From Butyricicoccus pullicaecorum (GTDB lineage Bacteria > Bacillota > Clostridia > Oscillospirales > Butyricicoccaceae): a stretch of DNA of 64,000 nt. Under the pieces are notes generated by a model that saw only the letters and a list, made by a program, of their open reading frames with translations, had not been told where the DNA came from and did not search any database. Below are positions 25,832-33,604 of the stretch, piece by piece. Position numbers and translations under genes: made by a program. The DNA is taken from NCBI GenBank assembly GCA_018366035.1, contig JAGZIW010000001.1, positions 62,001 to 126,000 of the forward strand, written 5' to 3'. Numbering within the stretch: position 1 is the first letter of the stretch; the number at the start of each line of letters is the position of its first letter.

Positions 25832-26957
25832 GAGAAAACAGCTTGTGCGCACGGCTGTGCGTGAAAATAATACCAAAAGACCGTATTTATTGGTGAATCC
25901 TTCGCAGGGAAAGCATGTTCCGGTGGCGCCGCACACTGCCTTGCAGCTTTTTTCAGCACTTGCTGAACAGGTGCAGGAGCAGGTGGGAACAACTGCGCCT
26001 GTGCTTGTAATTGCATTTGCAGAGACAGCAACAGCGATTGGCGCGGCGGTTGCGGCAAAACTCAAGAACCCGACTGTTTTCATGCAGACCACACGAGAGG
26101 TCACAGACCCAAATCAATATTTATGTTTTTCGGAAACGCACAGCCATGCAGCCGAACAATACATTACAAGAGACGGATTGGAACCGGCGCTCAAATGGGC
26201 AGAGCATGTGGTATTTGTAGAAGATGAGGTCACAACGGGAAATACCATTCTGCACCTAATGAATGTGCTGAACGAACAATATGAAACAGAGCAGGTGACG
26301 TTTGGTGTTGCCTCGATACTGAACGGCATGACAGAGGAATCAAGGGCGCGCTATACAGCACGCGGGATTTGGACAAGATATCTTTTGCATACGGACAATG
26401 CAGCGATGGAACGTACACTGGGGCAATATGACTGTCAGGGAGACAAATATCCGGTGTGTACAACCTGTGCGCAGGTTCTGGACATGATGGAAGTTTGGGG
26501 CATGCCAAATATTCGCTCCTGTGCGTGGCGAGCAGATGCGTATCAGGAGGCCTGTGAAGCGTTGGCGCAGACGATTTGTAATATCGTTCCGACAGATGCC
26601 AAAAATATTTTGGTGCTTGGAACGGAGGAGTGTATGTATTCCGGTTTGTGGGCAGGATATCAGCTGGAAGAGCAGGGGCATACTGTTAGGTTCCATGCAA
26701 CCACACGCAGCCCGATCCAGCCGAGTACAGAGCCGGAGTATCCGCTGCACAGACGTTACACCCTACAAAGCTTATATGACAGCAATCGTGTTACTTATGT
26801 GTATGACCTTGCAGCGTATGACTATGTTTGCATTGTGACTGATGCACCAGAACCACAGGAAAATGGGCTTTCCAGCTTGCTTTCTGCATTGGAGCAGGCT
26901 GGAAATACCAGAATGACAGTGTTTCATTGGAAGTCAGAATATTGGAGGTCAATATGA
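25821..26957 (+). CDS. Phosphoribosyltransferase with C-terminal TRSP domain
   Basis: The 378-residue protein is the PRTase_2/TRSP component of the Ter biosynthetic module. The PRPP-binding loop is FVEDEVTTGNTILHL near residue 130. Ahead of it, IAFAETATAIGAAVA resembles the hood and PPi-loop region of orotate-type PRTases. From about residue 215 comes the TRSP part, including IRSCAWRADAY and TEECMYSGLWAGYQLEEQG. It probably transfers ribose-5-phosphate to an unknown base. ATG 25821 follows GGAG; earlier in-frame TTG and ATG codons lie within the lyase gene. Confidence 0.9.
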   Translation: MKLERKQLVRTAVRENNTKRPYLLVNPSQGKHVPVAPHTALQLFSALAEQVQEQVGTTAPVLVIAFAETATAIGAAVAAKLKNPTVFMQTTREVTDPNQYLCFSETHSHAAEQYITRDGLEPALKWAEHVVFVEDEVTTGNTILHLMNVLNEQYETEQVTFGVASILNGMTEESRARYTARGIWTRYLLHTDNAAMERTLGQYDCQGDKYPVCTTCAQVLDMMEVWGMPNIRSCAWRADAYQEACEALAQTICNIVPTDAKNILVLGTEECMYSGLWAGYQLEEQGHTVRFHATTRSPIQPSTEPEYPLHRRYTLQSLYDSNRVTYVYDLAAYDYVCIVTDAPEPQENGLSSLLSALEQAGNTRMTVFHWKSEYWRSI

Positions 26958-28003
26958 ACAGCAGCTATCGCACCGAAGATGTGACCTTACTTTTGAAGGA
27001 TATTACGGGACAGGTAGAGCCGATGTCCACCCGAGAGCGGGAAATACACATTCAGGCGGGCGTATCCTATTGTGAAATGCTGCCCAGAGAATATGTACCC
27101 AGCACGAAATATTTGCAGGCATATCAGCAGGCACTGTGCAATGAAACCGATCGTACAGCTGCGGCAGTACGCATCTGCGCAGAGCGCATTTATCGGGACA
27201 AGGGAGACAAGGTCGTTTTGGTATCGCTGGCACGAGCGGGTGTGCCGATTGGCATTTTGCTCAAGTGGTATTTGCGCAGAAGATATGGGATAGAAGTGCC
27301 GCATTATGGAATTTCCATCATTCGGGGACGCGGCATAGATCATAATGCAATGCGCTATCTATTGGAGCATCATGCAGCGGACAGCTTGCAGTTTGTAGAC
27401 GGCTGGATTGGAAAAGGCGCAATTTTGACTGAGTTGCAGCGCGAACTTGCTGTATATTCAGGCGTCAGTGCAAAGCTTGCCGTTTTATCTGATCCGGCTG
27501 GTCTCACAGATTTATGTGGAACACATGAGGATTTTCTCATTCCAAGTTCCTGCCTCAATTGTACGGTATCCGGTTTGATTAGCCGCACTTTCCTGCGCGG
27601 GGATATCATTGGGGCACCTGATTTTCATGGTGCTGCTTATTATGGAGAACTGGCAGCAGAGGATCGCTCCTATGAATTTTTAGATGCCGTTGCAGCACGT
27701 TTTGAGGGTGCACCCGAACTGCCGGATATTCGGCTGGTGCATAGCGGGCTGGAGGAAACACAGCAGATAGCAAAGCACTTCGCAATAGATGATATCAATT
27801 TGGTAAAGCCGGGAATCGGTGAGGCGACACGTGTGCTGCTGCGCCGAATGCCATGGAAAATGCTCGTGCGTGAGGATATGCAGAACGATCCTGCTTTGGC
27901 TCATCTCTATCAGCTTGCACGAGAAAAGGGAATTTCGGTGGAACCGTATCCGCTGCAAAATTACAAAGCTTGCGGAATCATTCAGCAGCTGCGAGATGTA
28001 TAA
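26954..28003 (+). CDS. StiP-type protein with C-terminal PELOTA RNA-binding domain
   Basis: This 349-residue protein is the second PRTase-fold member of the module. Residues about 1-255 match the StiP family (annotated as cysteine protease StiP, but PRTase-like in fold) with VSLARAGVPIGILLKW, YGISIIRGRGID and FVDGWIGKGAILTEL. Residues about 270-349 form a PELOTA-type RNA-binding domain (DINLVKPGIGEATRVLLRRM and LQNYKACGIIQQL). The stop of the preceding gene overlaps its start. The combination suggests action on an RNA- or nucleotide-linked substrate (inference). Confidence 0.9.
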   Translation: MNSSYRTEDVTLLLKDITGQVEPMSTREREIHIQAGVSYCEMLPREYVPSTKYLQAYQQALCNETDRTAAAVRICAERIYRDKGDKVVLVSLARAGVPIGILLKWYLRRRYGIEVPHYGISIIRGRGIDHNAMRYLLEHHAADSLQFVDGWIGKGAILTELQRELAVYSGVSAKLAVLSDPAGLTDLCGTHEDFLIPSSCLNCTVSGLISRTFLRGDIIGAPDFHGAAYYGELAAEDRSYEFLDAVAARFEGAPELPDIRLVHSGLEETQQIAKHFAIDDINLVKPGIGEATRVLLRRMPWKMLVREDMQNDPALAHLYQLAREKGISVEPYPLQNYKACGIIQQLRDV

Positions 28004-28012
28004 AAATATTGT

Positions 28013-28039
28013 CAAATATTTACAAACTGTAAACATTTG
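28013..28039. repeat. Inverted repeat CAAATATTTAC-n5-GTAAACATTTG, candidate operator
   Basis: The 11-bp arms differ at one position and flank a 5-bp centre. It lies 16 bp upstream of the promoter of the yceG-telA-terD unit and has no T run, so it looks like a protein-binding site rather than a terminator. Confidence 0.5.
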
Positions 28040-28054
28040 AAATGCCCACATGTA

Positions 28055-28083
28055 TTGAAAAACAACGATAAAAATGATAAAGT
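28055..28083 (+). promoter_or_regulatory. Sigma-A-type promoter for yceG-telA-terD
   Basis: TTGAAA (28055-28060), a 17-bp spacer and TAAAGT (28078-28083). Confidence 0.6.
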
Positions 28084-28149
28084 GATAGTATCATTTGGCA
28101 CGTTACTTGATGAAAGTAAAATCATAGGGTAAGATCAGGGGCTTAGATT

Positions 28150-30546
28150 ATGCAAACACGATTGCAGTTAACAAAATTTGACGATTTTTGGAAACCTTTG
28201 AGTGCACGGCAGACAGCAGGGGTTTATTTTTGCAGGATTGCCGGATATAGTCCAGACCTTGTTCGCTTTTTAGAGCAGGCGATGCAGAAACGTACACAAA
28301 TGCCAATGCGTATTACTGGAAAGCTGCAAAATCCAGATGGCAATCAGCTGAGTTATTTACAGAGCGTGTTGGGGGATACGTTCCAATGTGACACAGCATT
28401 TTTTGAAGCGCAGCTTGTAAAGTGGCTGCCGCGTCTGGACCATGTGCAGCGTACCCAGATTGCAGAGGCAATTGGTAAGGTGCTCGAAACACAGCGCGCA
28501 CAGGGAAAAAACGACAATATGCTGCGCAATGCTTATACAAAGTTTATGTGTTGGATGTATTATCGCTTTGAACAGCTTCTGCATCTGTTAGGAAAAGACC
28601 CGCTGCCGCGTATCTTATATGATGGGGAATTAAGCAGTCATGAGTTCCAATTATTTTGCATTTTGGCACGGGCGGGCTGTGATATTCTTTTGATCGAACC
28701 GGCAGGAGATGCGCAGTATCAAAAGCTGGACCCCAAAAATGAACAGTCTGTGCTGTGTGCATGGGCGGGAAGTGCACCGTTTCCATCTGATTTTTCTTTG
28801 GAACAGATGGTAAAGACCTATCGGCCGCCTGCGCAAAGTCCGCGTCCGGCAGCATCGGCCGCCCGTCCGCAGGCTGTGCAGCAGCCCCAGCGTTCGGCAG
28901 TGCCGCTCCGTTCACAGGTGACGAATACACAGATGGCAGACACACGGCAAAGAACGCAGCCGCAAAGGCAGCGTACACCCGCAGAACTGTTTCCAGATGC
29001 GCCTGTAATTGCGCCGAATACGTGGCTTTCCGGCAATTTGCCAGCCGATTCCTTGACAGATCCCGCCAGTCGAGGAGAGAACGCCGCATATATCTATACG
29101 ATGTTTGTTCGCATATTGGGCGTGGAGGATAAATCGTCCTATGAACGGGATTTGTTTTTGTGGCGAAAAAAGCTTGAGGATACGGGGCGGCATGTGACCG
29201 TTTTGGAGGAATTTGCAATGCCAACTCCAGAGGAAACTGCACGGGTTGCACGCAGCAATGCGCAAAACGGTGCACAGGTCATTGCCAGTCTGCTGCCGAT
29301 GCTCCAGCCAACGGCAAACCATCAATTAGATGCCGCAGTCGGTCGTGCATTTGCAGAGATTTTGACCGAATTGGACAGGGAGAATGAGCCTCTCATGCGC
29401 ATAAAAAACAAAGGTGTGTATCTTGTATGTTGGTTTAACCGCTATTTTCGATCGCTTTTTGAGGGATATAGTGCGGGAAAGCTGCCGGTACTATTTTATT
29501 TTGGTCTTTGCCGTACAGCCTTTGAAGCTTTATTCCTTCGCTTTTTGGCAAAGCTTCCCATTGATGTGCTGGAAATCTATCCAGAGCAGCCAGAGCCGTG
29601 CTGCCTTTCAGATAAGCTGTTATTTGAGCGTGTTTATCCAAACACCATGCACGTAGCACATTTTCCAGAGTCTGTTGACGCTGTATCCTATCAGACAGCA
29701 GCCTATCATGCAGAGCAGGAACTGACGGAAACCCTATATCAGGATTCGGGTTTATATCGTGCGCATCAATATCAAAAGGCTGCGGCAGTTTCTCTGCAAA
29801 CCATGTACGAGGAGATTTATATTTTATGGGACAAAGAGGCACTGTATCGTCCGGGCTTTGAGGTCGTAGACGATACTGTGCTGGTACCCGTTTTGACTGC
29901 CAAGGTCAGCGGCGTAAAAAATCGGGATACCGGTACTTATTGGTCGCAGGTCAAGCGTATGGTGAATACAGACACCATTTGTATTACACGGCTGCCCTAT
30001 ATGCAGCCTGTCGAAGATACCCGATTGAATCCGGTGTCATTTATTAAAAATAGAAAGCTTCAGAGAGAGGCATTGAAAAACAGTCCTGCCTATCCTTATG
30101 GGCTGCTTCGCTTGGAGGTACAGGATTTTCTGCTGGATAAGGTACAAATGCTGTTGGATTCCGGTTTGATTCGCGGCACCTTTTCACAGGGCATGGAATA
30201 TAAGATTTTATCGGTCGCCATGAATTTGCCCAAAGAAATTGTTCGCACTTTACAGAAAGCAGACTTTACACAGGCTGTACCCAAGGTCGCTGTTGTTGCA
30301 ACGGGAGAGCAGTCCTGCAGCTTGGAGGACAGTATTCTTCTGGCACTGCTGCACAATATCTGTTTTGATGTGGTATTGTTTGTACCGACCGGATATCAAA
30401 TTATAGAAAAGTATTATACAGAGCCATTTTTTACCGAGCATCAGGCAGGTGAGTATCTGTATGATTTGCAGCCGCCTTATCTGTCTGCGTCCTCATCAGC
30501 GAGTGAGGGTATTTTTAGTCGATTTTTTAGGAGGGGTCACACATGA
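28150..30546 (+). CDS. YceG family protein, putative Ter biosynthetic module component
   Basis: The 798-residue protein has two copies of a YceG-type domain joined by a Pro/Gln/Arg-rich linker (about residues 225-285). The copies share a W-x-x-x-R...LP-x-x-L-Y-x-G...LA...D-x-L-x-I-x-P pattern: GKDPLPRILYDGELSS near 148 and AGKLPVLFYFGLC near 440. A C-terminal part ends in ALLHNICFDVVLFVPTGYQ. This family (unrelated to the MltG endolytic transglycosylase also called YceG) accompanies TelA and TerD; its chemistry is unknown. The stop overlaps telA. Confidence 0.88.
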   Translation: MQTRLQLTKFDDFWKPLSARQTAGVYFCRIAGYSPDLVRFLEQAMQKRTQMPMRITGKLQNPDGNQLSYLQSVLGDTFQCDTAFFEAQLVKWLPRLDHVQRTQIAEAIGKVLETQRAQGKNDNMLRNAYTKFMCWMYYRFEQLLHLLGKDPLPRILYDGELSSHEFQLFCILARAGCDILLIEPAGDAQYQKLDPKNEQSVLCAWAGSAPFPSDFSLEQMVKTYRPPAQSPRPAASAARPQAVQQPQRSAVPLRSQVTNTQMADTRQRTQPQRQRTPAELFPDAPVIAPNTWLSGNLPADSLTDPASRGENAAYIYTMFVRILGVEDKSSYERDLFLWRKKLEDTGRHVTVLEEFAMPTPEETARVARSNAQNGAQVIASLLPMLQPTANHQLDAAVGRAFAEILTELDRENEPLMRIKNKGVYLVCWFNRYFRSLFEGYSAGKLPVLFYFGLCRTAFEALFLRFLAKLPIDVLEIYPEQPEPCCLSDKLLFERVYPNTMHVAHFPESVDAVSYQTAAYHAEQELTETLYQDSGLYRAHQYQKAAAVSLQTMYEEIYILWDKEALYRPGFEVVDDTVLVPVLTAKVSGVKNRDTGTYWSQVKRMVNTDTICITRLPYMQPVEDTRLNPVSFIKNRKLQREALKNSPAYPYGLLRLEVQDFLLDKVQMLLDSGLIRGTFSQGMEYKILSVAMNLPKEIVRTLQKADFTQAVPKVAVVATGEQSCSLEDSILLALLHNICFDVVLFVPTGYQIIEKYYTEPFFTEHQAGEYLYDLQPPYLSASSSASEGIFSRFFRRGHT

Positions 30547-31667
30547 GTATCAATTTTGGTTCTCGTCCGCCGGAGTCTGCTGTACAGCCCGAGGTTACGA
30601 CAGAGGTTGTACCATACAACATTCAAGATGACCGCGACCAGATGACAAAGCAGCTCACCGGCACCAAGGAGGTCGATGACATTGCCAGCACCATTGAGGT
30701 GTATAATCTGGAAACGATTGTCGGATTTGGCGGAGAGGTCGCAGGAGAGATTGCAAAGTGCTCAGATGCTGTACTGAGCGGCATGAATATGAGTCAAATC
30801 GATGACTCAGGCGCCATGCTGACTGCGCTGAGCAAGATTATGGATAAATTCGATATCGACGAGATTCGAGATGACCCAGGCTTCTTTGGACGATTGTTTT
30901 CCAATATGCGCAAGCAGCTGGACAAGATTCTGGATAAATATCGTACTATGGGCGATGAGGTGGATAAAATTTTCGTGCAGCTCAAGCAGTATGAATCGGA
31001 AATCAAGGAATCCAACCGTAAGCTGGAGCAAATGTTTGAGACCAATGTGAATTATTATCATGAGCTTGTAAAATATATTTTGGCAGGCGAACAGGGCTGT
31101 CAGGAGATTGCCGCTTATATTGAACAGCGGCGCAATGATTTGCAGCAAACCGGTGATCAATCCATTCAGTTTGAGTTGCAAACCTTGGAGCAGGCACAGA
31201 TGATGCTGGAACAGCGTACACACGACCTGCGCATTGCGGAAAATGTCGCGATGCAGTCCATTCCAATGCTCAAAACGATGCAGTTTGCAAATATGAATTT
31301 GGTGCGCAAAATCAATTCTGCCTTTATTATCACACTGCCTGTCTTTAAGCAGGCATTGGCACAGGCAATTTTGCTCAAGCGCCAACGGATTCAGGCAGAA
31401 GCAATGAGTGCATTAGATGAAAAGACAAACGAAATGCTTTTGCGCAATGCACAGAATACAGCGGAGCAGTCCCGCATGACAGCGCAGCTTGCATCAGGCA
31501 GCTCAGTTAAGATTGAGACACTGGAGCAGACATGGAAAACCATTGTGCAGGGAATTGCGGACACACGTAAGATTCAGGACGATGCACGGCACCAGAGAGA
31601 ACAGGACACCGAGCGTCTGCGTGTGATTCAGGGCGAATTTGAACAAATGATGCGTGGACAAGGTTAA
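30543..31667 (+). CDS. telA: Toxic anion resistance protein TelA
   Basis: This 374-residue helical protein belongs to the TelA/KlaA family linked to tellurite and stress resistance. It has no membrane segment and is dominated by amphipathic helices, including a predicted coiled coil around residues 125-175 (VDKIFVQLKQYESEIKES). The conserved FANMNLVRKINSAFIITLPVF lies near residue 245. It overlaps yceG (ATGA) and is followed after 36 bp by the first terD, so all are probably co-transcribed. Proposed to act as a chaperone-like scaffold at the membrane with TerD (family literature, not proven). Confidence 0.95.
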   Translation: MSINFGSRPPESAVQPEVTTEVVPYNIQDDRDQMTKQLTGTKEVDDIASTIEVYNLETIVGFGGEVAGEIAKCSDAVLSGMNMSQIDDSGAMLTALSKIMDKFDIDEIRDDPGFFGRLFSNMRKQLDKILDKYRTMGDEVDKIFVQLKQYESEIKESNRKLEQMFETNVNYYHELVKYILAGEQGCQEIAAYIEQRRNDLQQTGDQSIQFELQTLEQAQMMLEQRTHDLRIAENVAMQSIPMLKTMQFANMNLVRKINSAFIITLPVFKQALAQAILLKRQRIQAEAMSALDEKTNEMLLRNAQNTAEQSRMTAQLASGSSVKIETLEQTWKTIVQGIADTRKIQDDARHQREQDTERLRVIQGEFEQMMRGQG

Positions 31668-31703
31668 TCTTGTCAAATATACAATAGAAAAGGAGAGACG
31701 ACT

Positions 31704-32285
31704 ATGCCAATCAGCTTGCAAAAAGGACAGAAAGTAGACTTAACTAAGGGAAATCCAAGCCTTCGTCATGTACTTGTTGGTTTGGGCTGGGATGTCAATA
31801 AATATGACGGCGGGTTTGATTTTGACCTCGATGCCAGTGCCTTTCTGCTTGGTGCAAATGGACAGACTCCGGATACAGATGCTTTCGTATTCTATGGAAA
31901 CCTCAAACATTCGTCAGGTTCTGTTGAACATTTAGGAGATAACCTGACTGGTGAGGGGGACGGAGATGACGAGCAGATTGTAGTGGATTTATCTGCCATT
32001 CCACAGAATATAGAAAAGGTTGCCTTTACCGTTACCATCTACGAGGCGGAAAAGCGCCGTCAGAATTTTGGACAGGTTGCAAATGCCTATATCCGTATTG
32101 TGGACAGCGATACCAATCAGGAGTTGATCCGTTATGATTTGGGTGAAGATTTTTCGATTGAAACCGCAATTGTTGTCGGTGAAATTTACAGACACAATGG
32201 CGAGTGGAAATTTAACGCAGTTGGCTCTGGATTTCAGGGCGGTCTTGCAGCGCTATGTGCAAATTATGGGATTGAAACCTGCTGA
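31704..32285 (+). CDS. terD: TerD family protein, paralogue 1
   Basis: A 193-residue single-domain TerD protein. These bind calcium through acidic loops: here [16 protein letters not shown] near residue 33 and [15 protein letters not shown] near 82. The family end [20 protein letters not shown] is intact. It is about 70% alike to paralogue 2 by eye. A strong AAAGGAGAG site precedes the ATG. TerD proteins are cytoplasmic, often membrane-associated, and required for the Ter stress phenotype in other bacteria. Confidence 0.96.
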   Translation: MPISLQKGQKVDLTKGNPSLRHVLVGLGWDVNKYDGGFDFDLDASAFLLGANGQTPDTDAFVFYGNLKHSSGSVEHLGDNLTGEGDGDDEQIVVDLSAIPQNIEKVAFTVTIYEAEKRRQNFGQVANAYIRIVDSDTNQELIRYDLGEDFSIETAIVVGEIYRHNGEWKFNAVGSGFQGGLAALCANYGIETC

Positions 32286-32334
32286 GTAAATAATACTCAG
32301 TAAATATTTGTGAATGAATAAGGAGAGTAAGATT

Positions 32335-32916
32335 ATGCCAGTATGTTTGCAAAAAGGACAGAAGGTCAGCTTGACAAAGGGCAATCCGGGACTGACAAAG
32401 GTTGTTGTTGGTGTAGGCTGGGATATCAACCAGTATGATACTGGTGCAAGCTTTGATTTGGATTCCTCTGCGTTTTTGTTGAAAGCAGATGGAAAGGTAA
32501 GCGGTTCAGAGGATTTTGTATTTTACGGAAATCTCAAGCACCCCTCCGGCGCAGTGGAGCACATGGGAGATAACCTGACCGGTGCAGGTGAGGGTGACGA
32601 TGAGCAGATGCGCATTGACCTTTCTAAGGTTCCTGCAAATATCGAGAAAATTGCATTTACGGTTACCATCTATGACGCCGAAACCCGCAATCAGAATTTC
32701 GGTCAGGTAAATAATGCCTTTGTTCGAATCTACAATGAGGAGACCGGCGAAGAGATGATGCGCTACGACCTTGGAGAAGATTTTTCGATTGAAACTGCGG
32801 CTGTGTTTGGTGAGCTGTACCGCAACAATGGCGAATGGAAGTTCAATGCTATCGGTTCTGGATTCTACGGCGGTCTTGCAGCGCTGTGCGCAAATTATGG
32901 AATCGAAACCGAATAA
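32335..32916 (+). CDS. terD: TerD family protein, paralogue 2
   Basis: A second 193-residue TerD protein with the calcium loops [11 protein letters not shown] and [15 protein letters not shown] and the C-terminal [21 protein letters not shown] 32335 follows AAGGAGAG; an in-frame ATG at 32314 lies upstream of this ribosome site and is rejected. Close likeness to paralogue 1, including identical length and ending, indicates a recent tandem duplication. Confidence 0.96.
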   Translation: MPVCLQKGQKVSLTKGNPGLTKVVVGVGWDINQYDTGASFDLDSSAFLLKADGKVSGSEDFVFYGNLKHPSGAVEHMGDNLTGAGEGDDEQMRIDLSKVPANIEKIAFTVTIYDAETRNQNFGQVNNAFVRIYNEETGEEMMRYDLGEDFSIETAAVFGELYRNNGEWKFNAIGSGFYGGLAALCANYGIETE

Positions 32917-32940
32917 TTCGTTTCAAAGGAGGAAAAATAT

Positions 32941-33537
32941 ATGGCTGTAAGCTTGCAAAAAGGGCAAAAGGTTAGTCTGACCAAAGAAACCCCGGGACTG
33001 AGCCGTATTATTGTTGGTTTGGGCTGGGACGAAGCAAAGCAGGAAAAGAAGGGCTTGTTCGGCTTTGGCGGAAAGTCAAGAAATATTGACTGTGATGCTT
33101 CGGCACTTGTTTGTGCGAATGGAAAGATTCAGAGCACCAAGGACGTGGTGTTCTACAACAATCTGACTCACCCGTCGGGTGCGGTGCAGCATATGGGAGA
33201 TAACCTGACCGGTGCTGGAGAGGGTGATGACGAGCAAATCATTATTGATTTGGATCGTATGCCGGAGGATTATGACCGCGTGGTTATGGCAGTTACCATC
33301 TATCAGGCGCGTGAGCGCAATCAGCATTTTGGTATGATCCAAAACAGCTTTATCCGTTTGGTAGATGCACGCAACAATCAGGAAATTTGCCGTTATAATC
33401 TGACAGAACAGTATAATCAGGCAACTGCAGTTATTTTTGGTGAAGTATACCGCCACAATGGAGAATGGAAATTCAATGCAATGGGGCAGCCTACGCAGGA
33501 CGGCGGCATTGCTGAGCTGGTAGAACGTTTTCGTTAA
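32941..33537 (+). CDS. terD: TerD family protein, divergent paralogue 3
   Basis: This 198-residue TerD protein keeps the start [12 protein letters not shown] and the second acidic loop [14 protein letters not shown]. It differs in the first loop: an insertion of about 12 residues (EKKGLFGFGGKSRN) precedes IDCDASALV, and the C-terminus lacks the [11 protein letters not shown] ending of the other two. It is therefore an older, functionally distinct copy, closer to TerZ/TerE-like variants. It has the best ribosome site of the three (AAAGGAGG). Confidence 0.94.
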   Translation: MAVSLQKGQKVSLTKETPGLSRIIVGLGWDEAKQEKKGLFGFGGKSRNIDCDASALVCANGKIQSTKDVVFYNNLTHPSGAVQHMGDNLTGAGEGDDEQIIIDLDRMPEDYDRVVMAVTIYQARERNQHFGMIQNSFIRLVDARNNQEICRYNLTEQYNQATAVIFGEVYRHNGEWKFNAMGQPTQDGGIAELVERFR

Positions 33538-33543
33538 GCATTT

Positions 33544-33572
33544 ATGGGGAGCGCATCAGCACTCCCCATTTT
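33544..33572 (+). terminator. Weak terminator or attenuator between terD3 and the ATPase
   Basis: ATGGGGAG and CTCCCCAT pair around a ten-base loop and are followed by only TTTTG, so partial readthrough into the ATPase gene is likely. Confidence 0.55.
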
Positions 33573-33604
33573 GTAGAGTATTTTAGAGAAGAGGAACAAC
33601 CCTT

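Noticed and set aside
28544..29275. 243-codon leftward frame opposite the YceG gene
   Set aside because: Antisense shadow; composition typical of reverse-frame translation.
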